In this document: piece after piece, positions 17,785 to 27,373 of the stretch
Position numbering within the stretch: position 1 is the first letter of the stretch
Layout of the letters: each line of letters starts with the position of its first letter
Assembly: GCA_029194665.1 (NCBI GenBank)
Contig: JARFXO010000004.1
Location: 372,001 to 436,000, forward strand
DNA from: Nitrospira sp.
Lineage (GTDB): Bacteria; Nitrospirota; Nitrospiria; Nitrospirales; Nitrospiraceae
Direction: 5' to 3'
DNA: 64,000 nt
The notes under the pieces: generated by a model
The model's input: the letters and a program-made list of their open reading frames with translations, nothing else
Databases searched by the model: none
Told to the model about the DNA's origin: nothing
Program-made: the position numbers and the translations under genes

Positions 17785-18681
17785 ATGAAACTCGACGACA
17801 TCACGATGATCGGCATTGTAGGAGCCGGCCAGATGGGTCGCGGCATCAGCCAGGTCTGTGCCACCGCCGGCTACGAAGTCTTGCTCGTGGATGTCGCCGA
17901 GCCCCCGTTAGCAGAGGCCATTTCCAAGATGCGTGTCGGATTGGAACGTGCAGTTGCACGAGGCAGCCTCACAGACCGTCGAGTAGGGGAGGTGCTGGCA
18001 CTCATTCACCCATCGGTGAAGCTCGACCGCTTGCGGGACGTTCAGTTGGTCATCGAGGCGATTCCGGAAGATCTCACACTGAAGCGAGACCTCTTCGCCC
18101 AATTGAATCGAGTCTGCGTACCGCAGACAGTGTTCGCGACCAATACCTCATCCATTGCGATCACGAAGTTAGGAGCCGCCTCCGGCCGGCCGGACCGTGT
18201 TGTGGGTTTGCATTTTATGAATCCCGCACCGGTGATGAGACTCGTGGAAGTTGTTCGGGGACTGGGAACAACCGAACCAACGACGCAACTTGTGCTCGAC
18301 TTGGCCAAGCGCTTAGGGAAAACACCGGTCTTGGCCAAAGATGTACCGGGATCCATCGTGAACCGCATCCTGATTCCCATGATCAATGAGGCAATTTTTG
18401 CGCTGGAGGAAGGCGTTGCATCTGTCGAGGATATTGATCTGGCGATGACGCTGGGGGCCAATCATCCCGTGGGGCCGCTAGCGCTGGCGGACCGCATCGG
18501 GTTGGATACAGTGTTGGCCATCTGCGATGTCTTGTTTCATGATCTGGGCGATCAAAAATTTCGACCTTGCCCGTTGCTTCGCCGGTATGTTGAAGCAGGA
18601 TGGCTTGGGAGGAAGAGCGGCCGCGGGTTCTACGTCTATGAAGAGAGGAACGAACAGCAGGCAGCCATAAGCAGGTCATGA
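17785..18681 (+). CDS. 3-hydroxybutyryl-CoA dehydrogenase
   Basis: 298 residues, the length of a single-domain short-chain enzyme, unlike the double-domain one at 5639-6862. NAD site [17 protein letters not shown] near residue 10; [38 protein letters not shown]; and [18 protein letters not shown] in the C-terminal helical domain. Prefers short chains such as 3-hydroxybutyryl-CoA. Its place beside a mutase of the isobutyryl-CoA type fits oxidation of butyryl-CoA made from isobutyryl-CoA. ATG 17785 chosen because the Rossmann fold begins just after it; the RBS is weak. Confidence 0.88.
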   Translation: MKLDDITMIGIVGAGQMGRGISQVCATAGYEVLLVDVAEPPLAEAISKMRVGLERAVARGSLTDRRVGEVLALIHPSVKLDRLRDVQLVIEAIPEDLTLKRDLFAQLNRVCVPQTVFATNTSSIAITKLGAASGRPDRVVGLHFMNPAPVMRLVEVVRGLGTTEPTTQLVLDLAKRLGKTPVLAKDVPGSIVNRILIPMINEAIFALEEGVASVEDIDLAMTLGANHPVGPLALADRIGLDTVLAICDVLFHDLGDQKFRPCPLLRRYVEAGWLGRKSGRGFYVYEERNEQQAAISRS

Positions 18682-18721
18682 TCTTGATCCCTGGTTCCTC
18701 GCCACGAACCGGAGTAGAGCG

Positions 18722-20317
18722 ATGCAAGAGCGTAAATCGAGATTCACCTCCCTCTCAGGATGCGACATCAACCGTCTGTATACCTATCACGATCTGAAGG
18801 ACTGGTCGCCCGAGGAGGAACTTGGAGCACCGGGCGAGTTTCCGTACACGCGAGGTGTGTATCCGACCATGTATCGCGGTCGGCTCTGGACAATGCGGCA
18901 ATTTGCTGGCTTCGGATCGGCGGAGGACACGAATCGTCGCTTCAAATATCTCCTCCAGCATGGGCAAACCGGCCTGAGCGTGGCGTTCGACATGCCGACG
19001 TTGATGGGAATCGACGCAGATGATCCTCGCGCTCACGGCGAGATCGGTCATTGCGGCGTCACGATCTCGTCGCTCGACGATATGGAGAGACTGTTCGACG
19101 GCATTCCGCTTGATCAAGTCACTACGTCGATGACGATCAACGGCCCGGCCGCCGTGATCTTTGCGATGTACCTCGCGGTCGCGGAGAAGCGCGGCATCGG
19201 TCTCGAGCGGCTGGACGGCACATTGCAGAACGATATTCTGAAAGAATACATCGCTCAGAAAGAGTGGCTCTTTCCGCCGGACCCTTCACTCCGCCTGATC
19301 ACCGACACCATGGCATACTGCGCCGACCATGTGCCCAAGTGGCATCCGGTCAGTATCAGCGGGTATCACATCCGGGAAGCCGGCTCGACTGCGGTGCAAG
19401 AACTGGCCTTTACCCTCTACGACGGCCTAACTTATGTGGACGCGGCGGTCAAAGCCGGTCTTCCGGTAGACCGGTTTGCTCCCCAGCTCTCGTTCTTTTT
19501 CAACGCCCACAACGACTTTTTTGAGGAAGTCGCCAAGTACCGTGCCGCCCGCCGACTGTGGGCTCGAGAAATGACGCGTCGGTATCGGCCCAGCGATCCC
19601 CGGTCGGCGCAGCTCCGGTGCCACGCGCAGACGGCCGGCTGTTCACTCACAGCGCAACAGCCCATGAACAACGTGGTCCGGACGACGATTCAGGCCCTCG
19701 CGGCCGTCATGGGCGGTACACAGTCCCTCCATACCAATTCGATGGACGAAACGCTCGCGCTGCCGACCGAAGACTCGGTGAAACTCGCGCTGCGCACCCA
19801 GCAAATCATCGCGCAGGAGAGCGAGGTCACCAATACTGTCGATCCTCTCGGCGGCTCCTATTATGTCGAGACTCTTACTAATCGACTCGAAGAGGCGGCG
19901 CTGGATTACTTTCGTCGGTTGGACGAGATGGGCGGCATGGTCAGGGCCATCGAGCGGGGCTTCCCTCAGCGTGAAATTCTCGATGCCGCGCAACGGTACC
20001 TACGTGAGGTGGAACGGAAGGAGCGAATCATCGTGGGGGTCAACGAGTACATGGAACCGGACGCACGCCAGATCTCGATCCTCAAGATCGGACAGGAAGT
20101 CGAGAATGAACAGGTGGCGCGTCTTTCGGATCTGCGGAAGTCTCGCGACTCGTTCAGAATGGTCGGCGCCGTCGAGGCACTGCAGGAAGCGGCCACGTGT
20201 GGGGAGAATGTGATGCCGTATCTCATCGAGGCGGTGAAGGCCAAGGCGACGTTAGGTGAAATTTGCCTGGCTTTGAAAGAAGTGTTGGGCATGTATCGTG
20301 ATCCGGTGGTGTTGTAG
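18722..20317 (+). CDS. icmA: B12 acyl-CoA mutase large subunit, isobutyryl-CoA mutase type
   Basis: 531-residue TIM-barrel catalytic subunit without a B12-binding domain. It matches methylmalonyl-CoA mutase family motifs: [38 protein letters not shown] and [14 protein letters not shown]. The residues that set substrate in this family are Phe61 and Gln179, where methylmalonyl-CoA mutase has Tyr89 and Arg207. The spacing to each other (118) and to the conserved His216 (37) is identical to that enzyme, so the alignment has no gaps. Phe and Gln are the isobutyryl-CoA mutase pair (Phe80, Gln198 in Streptomyces). Automatic annotation would likely call it methylmalonyl-CoA mutase. It works with the small subunit at 21173-21580 to interconvert isobutyryl- and butyryl-CoA. 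Confidence 0.8.
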   Translation: MQERKSRFTSLSGCDINRLYTYHDLKDWSPEEELGAPGEFPYTRGVYPTMYRGRLWTMRQFAGFGSAEDTNRRFKYLLQHGQTGLSVAFDMPTLMGIDADDPRAHGEIGHCGVTISSLDDMERLFDGIPLDQVTTSMTINGPAAVIFAMYLAVAEKRGIGLERLDGTLQNDILKEYIAQKEWLFPPDPSLRLITDTMAYCADHVPKWHPVSISGYHIREAGSTAVQELAFTLYDGLTYVDAAVKAGLPVDRFAPQLSFFFNAHNDFFEEVAKYRAARRLWAREMTRRYRPSDPRSAQLRCHAQTAGCSLTAQQPMNNVVRTTIQALAAVMGGTQSLHTNSMDETLALPTEDSVKLALRTQQIIAQESEVTNTVDPLGGSYYVETLTNRLEEAALDYFRRLDEMGGMVRAIERGFPQREILDAAQRYLREVERKERIIVGVNEYMEPDARQISILKIGQEVENEQVARLSDLRKSRDSFRMVGAVEALQEAATCGENVMPYLIEAVKAKATLGEICLALKEVLGMYRDPVVL

Positions 20318-20336
20318 AAGGACCTCGGCTGAAGCT

Positions 20337-21176
20337 ATGAAACTCGGAGCGTTTGACATATATCCCGTGAGCGATGGTCGGTTTCGACTGGATGGAGGAG
20401 CGATGTTTGGTGTCGTGCCGAAAGTCTTGTGGGAGAAATGTTGTCCCACCGATGAGTCGAATCGAATCTCACTCAGCCTAACAGCTCTCCTAATCAGAGC
20501 GAACGGCAAGAACATTCTGGTTGATACGGGGCTGGGGCCTAAGGAAGACGAGAAGTTTCACCGTCTGTTCGCCGTCGAGCGAACGCCGACGATCCTTGAA
20601 TCCTTGAAGAGACTAGGCCTAGGACCGGAGGACATCCATCTGGTGATCAACACGCATCTGCATTTCGACCATGCCGGCGGGAACACGGTGCAAGAGAACG
20701 GATCCGTTGTGCCCACCTTTCCCAACGCCAAATACTTCATTCAACTTGGTGAGTTTGAAGATGCGGCTCGCGCCAATGAACGGACCAAGGCCAGCTACCG
20801 CCGCGATAACTTTACACCGATCGCTCACGTGAACCAGTGGGAATTCTTGCACGGGGATACTGAATTACTGCCCGGTATCACCGCCATGGTGACCGCCGGC
20901 CATACGCGCTGTCATCAGAGCGTCAAGATCGAATCGGAAGGGCGGATTGCATTTTTTCTGGGAGACCTGATTCCGACCGTATCGCATCTGCCGCTTCCCT
21001 ACATCATGGGCTACGATCTCTTCCCCATCCAGACACTGGAGACGAAACGGTGGGTATTGGATCGGGCGTTTGAAGAGCAATGGCTGCTGCTCTTCGAGCA
21101 TGATCCACTGGTTCAGGCTGGGCATGTCAGGAAGGATCAGGAAGGCAAGTATTTTCTTCGGGAGGTGGCGATATGA
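20337..21176 (+). CDS. Metallo-beta-lactamase fold hydrolase
   Basis: 279 residues from ATG 20337. The zinc motif [12 protein letters not shown] (HxHxDH) lies near residue 108, the next His in [10 protein letters not shown] near 188, Asp in FFLGDLIPT near 210, and the last His in LFEHDPL near 254, so a dinuclear site is intact. The layout resembles lactonases and glyoxalase-II-like hydrolases (NILVDTGLG). It is inserted between the large and small mutase subunits and overlaps the latter by ATGA, so it belongs to the operon. Hydrolysis of a thioester or lactone intermediate is a guess; the substrate is unknown. Confidence 0.8.
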   Translation: MKLGAFDIYPVSDGRFRLDGGAMFGVVPKVLWEKCCPTDESNRISLSLTALLIRANGKNILVDTGLGPKEDEKFHRLFAVERTPTILESLKRLGLGPEDIHLVINTHLHFDHAGGNTVQENGSVVPTFPNAKYFIQLGEFEDAARANERTKASYRRDNFTPIAHVNQWEFLHGDTELLPGITAMVTAGHTRCHQSVKIESEGRIAFFLGDLIPTVSHLPLPYIMGYDLFPIQTLETKRWVLDRAFEEQWLLLFEHDPLVQAGHVRKDQEGKYFLREVAI

Positions 21177-21580
21177 CAGTAGCGAGCCAGCCTCTTCGGA
21201 TTTTGATAGGCAAAGTTGGCCTCGACGGCCATGACCGGGGTGTAAAGCTCATCGCGCGAGCATTACGAGACGCTGGAATGGAGGTCATCTATACCGGGTT
21301 GCATCAGACGCCGGAGCAGATCGTTAATAGCGCGATCCAAGAGGATGTGGATGCGATCGGGTTGAGCATTCTTTCAGGAGCGCACAGGACGCTGTTCCGT
21401 CGCGTCCTCGAACTGCTCAAAGAACAGGATGCTGAGGACATCGCCTTGTTCGGCGGCGGCATCATCCCCGATGAGGATGTGCCCACGCTCACGGCGGCCG
21501 GCGTGAGGGCTCTGTTTAGGCCGGGAGCACCCATGGAGGAGATCGTGACGTTTGTGAAAGGGCTCAAACCACAGGGCTGA
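21173..21580 (+). CDS. icmB: B12-binding small subunit of the acyl-CoA mutase
   Basis: 135 residues, a free-standing cobalamin-binding domain. [16 protein letters not shown] carries the DxHxxG motif (Asp18, His20) whose His replaces dimethylbenzimidazole as lower ligand of B12; later motifs [13 protein letters not shown] and [11 protein letters not shown] contact the nucleotide tail. The size equals the small subunits of isobutyryl-CoA and 2-hydroxyisobutyryl-CoA mutases (about 136 residues), while methylmalonyl-CoA mutases usually carry this domain fused. Pairs with the subunit at 18722-20317 despite the hydrolase gene between them. Confidence 0.9.
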   Translation: MTVASQPLRILIGKVGLDGHDRGVKLIARALRDAGMEVIYTGLHQTPEQIVNSAIQEDVDAIGLSILSGAHRTLFRRVLELLKEQDAEDIALFGGGIIPDEDVPTLTAAGVRALFRPGAPMEEIVTFVKGLKPQG

Positions 21581-21586
21581 GGAACC

Positions 21587-23191
21587 ATGCGTACGTTGAC
21601 AACTTCAGTCGTTGCCACCTCCGGCGAATTCGCGTCGAATCGTGCGCACTATGAAGGGCTGGTGGCTGACCTTCAAAAGCACCTCGCGCTCGCTCGAGCC
21701 GGGGGATCTCCGGAGGCTATCGCGCTTCATCAACAACGAGGCAAACTGACCGCTCGTGAGCGGATTGCGAAGTTGCTCGATCCGGATGCGCCTTGGCTCG
21801 AACTCAGTCCCTTGGCGGCATCCGGGATGTACGACGACCAGGTCGCAGCTGCCGGTCTGATTACAGGAATCGGTTACGTGTCGGGACGGCCCTGTGTCAT
21901 CGCCGCCAACGATGCGACGGTCAAGGGCGGGACCTACTTCCCCATGACGATCAAGAAACATCTCAGGGCTCAAGAGATCGCCTTGGACAATCGGCTGCCC
22001 GCGATTTACCTGGTGGATTCCGGCGGTGTGTTCCTGCCGATGCAAGCCGATGTCTTCGCCGACAAGGAGCACTTCGGACGGCTCTTTTATAACCAGGCGC
22101 GCATGTCCGCTCTCGGAATTCCTCAAATTGCCGTCGTCATGGGGATGTGCACGGCAGGCGGTGCCTATGTGCCGGCCATGTGTGATGAAAACGTGATCGT
22201 CAAAGGGACCGGCACCATTTATCTGGCAGGACCCCCGCTGGTCAAAGCGGCAACCGGCGAGGAGGTCACCGCCGAAGACCTTGGCGGGGCAGATCTCCAT
22301 ACCAGGTTTTCTGGTGTGAGCGATCACCTCGCAGACGATGACCAAGAGGCGCTCGCGATCTGCCGGTCGATCGTCGAGACCTTGCCTCGACGGCCGGTCC
22401 TTCGCAGACCAGCTCCGATCGAAGAGCCGCATTACTCGGCTTCTGAATTGTACGGATTGATTCCGAACAATCCACGTCAGACTTTCGACGCCGGTGAAGT
22501 CATTGCCCGCTTGGTGGACGGCAGCTGCTTTCATGAGTTTAAGGCCCGTTACGGCAGGACGCTTCTCTGTGGCTTTGCCCGTTGGATGGGACATCAAGTC
22601 GGCATCGTCGCGAATAACGGCGTGTTGTTCTCCGAAGCTGCACTGAAAGGCACGCACTTTGTGCAACTCTGCGCCCAGCGACGACTACCGCTCGTATTTC
22701 TGCAAAACATTACCGGATTCATGGTTGGGAAGGAGTATGAGGCGCGCGGAATCATTAAGGACGGCGCCAAGCTGGTGCAAGCGGTGGCGACCGCCGAGGT
22801 TCCGAAGTTCACCATTATTATCGGCGCCTCTCATGGCGCTGGTAACTATGCCATGTGCGGGCGCGCCTACGATCCGCGCTTTCTCTTTCTCTGGCCCAAT
22901 GCCCGGACTTCAGTGATGGGGGCGCAACAGGCGGCCCAGGTACTCTTGACGGTGAAACAGCAGCAGCGAGCCCACGACAACGGGTCCCTGTCGGAAGACG
23001 AGCGGCGAAAGATCACGGATTCTATACGAGCCCAGTATGATCGGGAGTGCAGTCCCTATTTCAGCACCGCTCGTCTCTGGGATGATGGGATCATCGATCC
23101 AGTGGATACAAGGAAAATTCTCGGTCTGTGTCTGGACGTTGCGATGACGACGCCGGTCCGCCCGTCGCACTTCCCCGTTTTTCGCATGTGA
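21587..23191 (+). CDS. Acyl-CoA carboxylase carboxyltransferase subunit (methylcrotonyl-CoA type)
   Basis: 534 residues with two crotonase-like halves. The stretch [20 protein letters not shown] followed by [19 protein letters not shown] and [17 protein letters not shown] is the pattern of methylcrotonyl-CoA carboxylase beta subunits rather than propionyl-CoA carboxylase. The C-terminal half has [20 protein letters not shown] and [20 protein letters not shown]. It transfers CO2 from carboxybiotin to 3-methylcrotonyl-CoA in leucine breakdown. The biotin carboxylase/BCCP alpha subunit, normally next door, is not in this window. Neighbouring hydratase and HMG-CoA lyase support the leucine role; geranyl-CoA carboxylase is a close alternative. 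Confidence 0.87.
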   Translation: MRTLTTSVVATSGEFASNRAHYEGLVADLQKHLALARAGGSPEAIALHQQRGKLTARERIAKLLDPDAPWLELSPLAASGMYDDQVAAAGLITGIGYVSGRPCVIAANDATVKGGTYFPMTIKKHLRAQEIALDNRLPAIYLVDSGGVFLPMQADVFADKEHFGRLFYNQARMSALGIPQIAVVMGMCTAGGAYVPAMCDENVIVKGTGTIYLAGPPLVKAATGEEVTAEDLGGADLHTRFSGVSDHLADDDQEALAICRSIVETLPRRPVLRRPAPIEEPHYSASELYGLIPNNPRQTFDAGEVIARLVDGSCFHEFKARYGRTLLCGFARWMGHQVGIVANNGVLFSEAALKGTHFVQLCAQRRLPLVFLQNITGFMVGKEYEARGIIKDGAKLVQAVATAEVPKFTIIIGASHGAGNYAMCGRAYDPRFLFLWPNARTSVMGAQQAAQVLLTVKQQQRAHDNGSLSEDERRKITDSIRAQYDRECSPYFSTARLWDDGIIDPVDTRKILGLCLDVAMTTPVRPSHFPVFRM

Positions 23192-23198
23192 GGCCCGG

Positions 23199-23999
23199 AT
23201 GAATCATCCTACGTCGATCCTCGTTGATTTGTACGAAGGCGGTGCAAGGGTGACCTTGAATCGACCCGATCGACGAAACGCGTTCGATGCCCGCATGGTG
23301 GCCGAGATCTGCGAGACCTTCGAAACATTGGGACAAGACCATTCGGTGCATGCAATCGTCCTAACCGGTAGTGGTCCGACGTTTTGTGCAGGTGCAGACC
23401 TCGCCTGGATGGGGACGGACCGAATCGTGTCCGCACCAGAAGCGCAGCAGGACGCCGATCGATTGCTCACCATGTTCCGGACCGTCGATGATTGCCCCTG
23501 TCCGGTGATCGGATGCATTCAGGGAGCTGCCTATGGCGGAGGAATCGGGTTACTTGCGGCGTGCGACATCACTGTGGCTGCTGCGACTGCGACCTTCGCG
23601 TTCAGCGAGGTTCGTCTGGGATTGGTCCCGGCCGTCATCGCCCCTTTCGTTCTTGCGAAGACCGGGGACTCGTTCGTGCGACGATTCTGTTTGACCGGCG
23701 AGTCGTTTTCCGCACGGACCGCTCAAGCAGCTGGGCTGATTCATGATGTGGTTGAGTCGGCTGCGCTTGACGCCCATGTCGCATCATTGGTTGAACAGAT
23801 CGCCCGTCTCGCTCCGCAGGCCGTACGGGACACGAAAGCGCTGTTTCACCGGCTTCACCATCTGTCCCATGAGGAGCGCTGGAAGACTTGTGTCGAAGGG
23901 AACGTTCGGGCTCGCCGCTCATCTGAAGCGCGGGAAGGGCTTCGCGCCTTTCGTGAACGGCGACCACCGGACTGGGTTGCATCAACAGGTGGAGAGTAA
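23199..23999 (+). CDS. Enoyl-CoA hydratase, probably methylglutaconyl-CoA hydratase
   Basis: 266-residue crotonase-fold protein. TFCAGADLAWMG carries the ADLxWM word typical of 3-methylglutaconyl-CoA hydratases. GAAYGGGIGLLAACD has Gly where ordinary hydratases have the first catalytic Glu, again as in that subgroup, and FSEVRLGLVPAVI keeps the second Glu. It starts seven bases after the carboxyltransferase stop and precedes HMG-CoA lyase, which is the enzyme order of the leucine pathway. It would make HMG-CoA from 3-methylglutaconyl-CoA. Confidence 0.85.
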   Translation: MNHPTSILVDLYEGGARVTLNRPDRRNAFDARMVAEICETFETLGQDHSVHAIVLTGSGPTFCAGADLAWMGTDRIVSAPEAQQDADRLLTMFRTVDDCPCPVIGCIQGAAYGGGIGLLAACDITVAAATATFAFSEVRLGLVPAVIAPFVLAKTGDSFVRRFCLTGESFSARTAQAAGLIHDVVESAALDAHVASLVEQIARLAPQAVRDTKALFHRLHHLSHEERWKTCVEGNVRARRSSEAREGLRAFRERRPPDWVASTGGE

Positions 24000-24022
24000 A
24001 AGGTGTTGCTGTGGAATGGCGC

Positions 24023-24970
24023 ATGATGGCCGACAGCAACGGACCAAAACAGAGTTCGTCTGTGATCCGGATCGTCGAGGTTGGTCCTCGAGACGGGTTG
24101 CAGAATGAATCAGAGGTCGTTCCCACGGCAATCAAGGTGGCGTTTGTAGATGCTCTGTCCAAGAGCGGTGTGACGGAGATCGAAGCGGGATCGTTTGTGT
24201 CGTCTCGTGCCATTCCGCAACTGGCGGATTCCGATGAGGTGTTCCGAAGGATTGAGCGGCGGCCCGGCGTCATCTACTCAGCGCTGGTGCCGAACGAACG
24301 AGGATTGGAACGGGCCAGGGCAGCGGGCATGAACAAGATCGCCGTCTTTACGGCGGCCTCCGACACGTTCACCCGGCAGAACATCAACTGTACAATTGAC
24401 GAGTCGATCGAGCGGTTCAGGCCGGTGGTGTACGGCGCGAAACGTGACGGCATGGTCGTCCGGGGGTACATCTCTACCGTGACCCATTGCCCCTTCGAGG
24501 GTGCCGTCCAGCCGTTGCAAGTTCTGGACGTGGTGCGGCAGTTGCTTGATCTTGGAGTCGACGAAGCCTCCCTCGGGGACACCGTTGGAAAAGCAGCTCC
24601 TCGCGACATCCGGAGGCTGCTGGATGAAATAGTGCCCCGCATTGACCGAAGTCGTCTGTCCCTTCACTTTCATGATACCTGCGGCATGGCTGTGGCCAAT
24701 GTCCTGACCGCATGGACCGAGTACGGCATTGAGGCGTTCGACACGGCTGCCGGAGGACTGGGAGGCTGTCCGTACGCTCCAGGAGCGTCGGGGAACGTTT
24801 CAACGGAAGACGTGGTCTATGCGCTAAGGGCATCCGGCGCTTCGCTTGCTGTGGATGAGCGGAAGGTCATTGCGGCGGCAAGCGAAATCGGTAAGGTTCT
24901 GAACCGCCGACTCTCGTCGCGCCTATCGCAGGTACAGACAGAACGAACTACGTATGAGGGTGCGGCATGA
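24023..24970 (+). CDS. Hydroxymethylglutaryl-CoA lyase
   Basis: 315 residues in the DRE-TIM metallolyase family. IRIVEVGPRDGLQNESEVV near residue 15 gives the catalytic Arg and Asp; GVTEIEAGSFVSSRAIPQL; LHFHDTCGMAVANVL gives the metal-binding HxH; and GLGGCPYAPGASGNVSTEDVVY holds the flexible active-site Cys loop. It cleaves HMG-CoA to acetoacetate and acetyl-CoA, ending leucine degradation. Start may be either of two adjacent ATGs (24023 or 24026). The stop overlaps the next gene by ATGA. Confidence 0.92.
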   Translation: MMADSNGPKQSSSVIRIVEVGPRDGLQNESEVVPTAIKVAFVDALSKSGVTEIEAGSFVSSRAIPQLADSDEVFRRIERRPGVIYSALVPNERGLERARAAGMNKIAVFTAASDTFTRQNINCTIDESIERFRPVVYGAKRDGMVVRGYISTVTHCPFEGAVQPLQVLDVVRQLLDLGVDEASLGDTVGKAAPRDIRRLLDEIVPRIDRSRLSLHFHDTCGMAVANVLTAWTEYGIEAFDTAAGGLGGCPYAPGASGNVSTEDVVYALRASGASLAVDERKVIAAASEIGKVLNRRLSSRLSQVQTERTTYEGAA

Positions 24971-25752
24971 GCCCTGCTGGACCGCACCTGTTCATGCGCG
25001 ACATCGAAGGCATGGCGACCTTAGCCGAACAGGTCAGACGCGGTAATATCCGTGCCGTTTCACGGCTGATCACCCTATTGGAGAACCATCGGGACAACAG
25101 ACAAGCGCTACATCTCCTCAACGGCACCTCGCGCGGGGCGACGGTCATTGGAGTTACGGGATATCCAGGAGCTGGGAAGAGCACAGTGGTCAACCGCTTA
25201 GTGAGCTGCTATCGACGGCAAGGTTTAAAGGTGGGAGTTTTGGCGGTCGATATCAGTAGCCCTATCACAGGCGGTGCCCTGTTGGGTGACCGCATCAGAA
25301 TGCAGGAACACGCGCTGGATCATGGGGTGTACATCAGAAGCATGGCCACTCGCGGACATCATGGAGGGCTTGCCCAAGCGACTGCCGATGCAGCGCTGGT
25401 ATTGGAAACAGCTGGATTTGAGGTGATTCTGATTGAGACTGTCGGGGTTGGCCAGAATGAAATCGACATCGTCGATCTCGCGCCCATCGTTGTGGCCGTG
25501 GTAGCGCCGGGCCTGGGCGACGAGGTTCAAGCGATGAAGGCTGGATTATTGGAAGTTGCACACATCGTCGTCGTCAACAAAGGAGACCTTCCCGGTGCGG
25601 ATAACACGTTACGAGATCTGCGGGAATGGTGCCCCAATGTGTTACGCACGGTCGCGACGACAGGCGAGGGGATTTCGGAGCTTGCTGCCGCAATCCTGGT
25701 GCATCGACCATCCAGCGATATGAGCTCCGTCGGTGAAGTCCGAAATCGCTGA
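24967..25752 (+). CDS. MeaB/ArgK-type G-protein chaperone of the B12 mutase
   Basis: 261 residues. Walker A GVTGYPGAGKSTVVNRL near residue 62, AVDISSPITGGALLGDRIRM (normally AVDPSSP), LIETVGVGQNEIDIVDLA (switch and Walker B) and VVNKGD for guanine recognition. Such GTPases load and protect adenosylcobalamin in acyl-CoA mutases, so it serves the split mutase of this operon. Usual MeaB proteins have about 310-340 residues; this one ends soon after the G domain and seems to lack part of the C-terminal dimerisation helices. Overlaps HMG-CoA lyase by ATGA. Confidence 0.88.
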   Translation: MSPAGPHLFMRDIEGMATLAEQVRRGNIRAVSRLITLLENHRDNRQALHLLNGTSRGATVIGVTGYPGAGKSTVVNRLVSCYRRQGLKVGVLAVDISSPITGGALLGDRIRMQEHALDHGVYIRSMATRGHHGGLAQATADAALVLETAGFEVILIETVGVGQNEIDIVDLAPIVVAVVAPGLGDEVQAMKAGLLEVAHIVVVNKGDLPGADNTLRDLREWCPNVLRTVATTGEGISELAAAILVHRPSSDMSSVGEVRNR

Positions 25753-25901
25753 CCAGGCTCATGTGACGTGTTGCGTGGGGGATGTATGCAGCATCAGTCT
25801 TGGAGAAGCGGCAGCCGAAATTGACTGAAACAGAAGCATGAGCTCGTGGAGAGTCGACCGTGAGGGGTAACGAGATGGCATAGTTCGTAAAGAGGCAGTC
25901 A

Positions 25902-27344
25902 ATGCTCGCGGATCGCTTCGCTCGATATGGCAGGTCTTTGCGCTACCGTGATTTGCCGGACGCTGTTGTGCACGAAGTCAAACGGCGCCTGCTCGACAGC
26001 CTTGGCTGCGCGCTTGGGGCGTGGAACGCACCGCCATGTCGGATCGCCCGCCTGATTGCCCAGGTCGCCAAGGTGCCTCAGGGGGCCACCCTGTGGGGCA
26101 CAAGTCACAAGACCCTACCCGATCTTGCGGCCTTCGCCAACGGCGGGCTGGTCCGGTATCTGGATTTCAACGATACCTATCTTTCGAAAGAGCCGGGGCA
26201 CCCTTCCGATAATATTCCAGCCATTCTTTCGGTCGGCGAGGCAATGCATGCGTCTGGTACACGTACCATCGAAGCCGTCGTGCTCGCCTATGAAATCCAT
26301 TGCCGTCTCTGTGACGCTTCGGCGCTACGTCCCCGCGGCTGGGACCATGTGACGTACGGCCCATTTTCTTCTGCCCTCGGTGCCGCCAAGCTCATGAAAC
26401 TTTCCAACAAACAGACGGTCCAGGCAATCAATCTGGCCGGCATTGCAAATGTGGCTCTTCGGCAGACGCGGGTCGGGGATCTGTCCATGTGGAAGGCCTG
26501 CGCCTTCTCGAATGCCGCCCGAAACGGTGTGTTCGCCGCCATGCTGGCGCAGGCTGGTATGACAGGACCGTCGCCTATCTTCGAAGGAGAAAAGGGCTTC
26601 ATGAAGCTGGTTTCAGGACCACTGGAGCTGGCGTCATTCACTGCAGAACGGGGACATTCCCAGATGGGGGTGGAGTCTAGCGGAAAGGGGTCTGTCTCCG
26701 CGAGCCAGTATCCTCAGTTCAAGATTCTCGATACCTATATCAAACATTACCCAGTCGAATATCACGCGCAGACTGCGGTCGAAGCAGCGTTGGCACTTCG
26801 CGATGAAGTGACGGAAGCAGAAGGAGTTCGTGCGATCGATCATGTAAAAGATGTTGAGATCGGTAGTTATGACGTGGCCATCGAAATTATCGGGCGTGAT
26901 CCTGAAAAATGGCAGCCGGCCACGAGGGAGACGGCTGACCACAGCTTCCCCTATTGCGTGGCAGCGGCATTGCTCCACGGTCCTGTGACGTTGCAGTCAT
27001 TCGATCCGAAACGATTGCGCGATCCGGCTGTGCGGAATTTGATGAAGCAGGTCCGTGTTGTGCAGCAGCCGGAATTCGTGGGACGGTATCCGAGGACCAT
27101 GCCGACCAGAATCACGGTCAAGACAGAAGCAGGGAAAACCTACATGAGTCAAGTCGATGTACCGGTAGGACATCCAAGCAATCCGATGTCGGATCGGGAT
27201 CTGGAAGCAAAGTTTCGCCGGTTGGCCGTCGGACGGTTGAATCGCTCTCGCATCGACCGGCTAATCGAATTCGTGTGGAACCTTGATCGGGTCAGAGACA
27301 TCAGTACGCTCATGCCGATGCTGAACGTGAAAGGCGGAGGTTGA
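25902..27344 (+). CDS. prpD: 2-methylcitrate dehydratase (MmgE/PrpD family)
   Basis: 480 residues, full length for the family. Seen: RRLLDSLGCALGAW near residue 28, LVRYLDFNDTYLSKEPGHPSDNIP near 82 (conserved FNDT and HPSDN), YEIHCRLCDA, WDHVTYGPFSSALGAAKLM and KHYPVEYHAQTAVEAAL near 282. It dehydrates 2-methylcitrate toward 2-methyl-cis-aconitate. It stops by overlap with the PrpB-PrpC frame, and AGAGG precedes ATG 25902. With the fused lyase and synthase it makes up the methylcitrate cycle for propionyl-CoA. Confidence 0.9.
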   Translation: MLADRFARYGRSLRYRDLPDAVVHEVKRRLLDSLGCALGAWNAPPCRIARLIAQVAKVPQGATLWGTSHKTLPDLAAFANGGLVRYLDFNDTYLSKEPGHPSDNIPAILSVGEAMHASGTRTIEAVVLAYEIHCRLCDASALRPRGWDHVTYGPFSSALGAAKLMKLSNKQTVQAINLAGIANVALRQTRVGDLSMWKACAFSNAARNGVFAAMLAQAGMTGPSPIFEGEKGFMKLVSGPLELASFTAERGHSQMGVESSGKGSVSASQYPQFKILDTYIKHYPVEYHAQTAVEAALALRDEVTEAEGVRAIDHVKDVEIGSYDVAIEIIGRDPEKWQPATRETADHSFPYCVAAALLHGPVTLQSFDPKRLRDPAVRNLMKQVRVVQQPEFVGRYPRTMPTRITVKTEAGKTYMSQVDVPVGHPSNPMSDRDLEAKFRRLAVGRLNRSRIDRLIEFVWNLDRVRDISTLMPMLNVKGGG

Positions 27345-27373
27345 GTGTAAGGTTTAGGAGAATCCCGACGACG

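Noticed and set aside
18722-20317. Methylmalonyl-CoA mutase label
   Set aside because: The diagnostic Tyr and Arg are Phe and Gln, and the methylcitrate genes handle propionyl-CoA.
21605-22666. 353-codon minus-strand frame opposite the carboxyltransferase
   Set aside because: Shadow of a clearly identified gene, no RBS.
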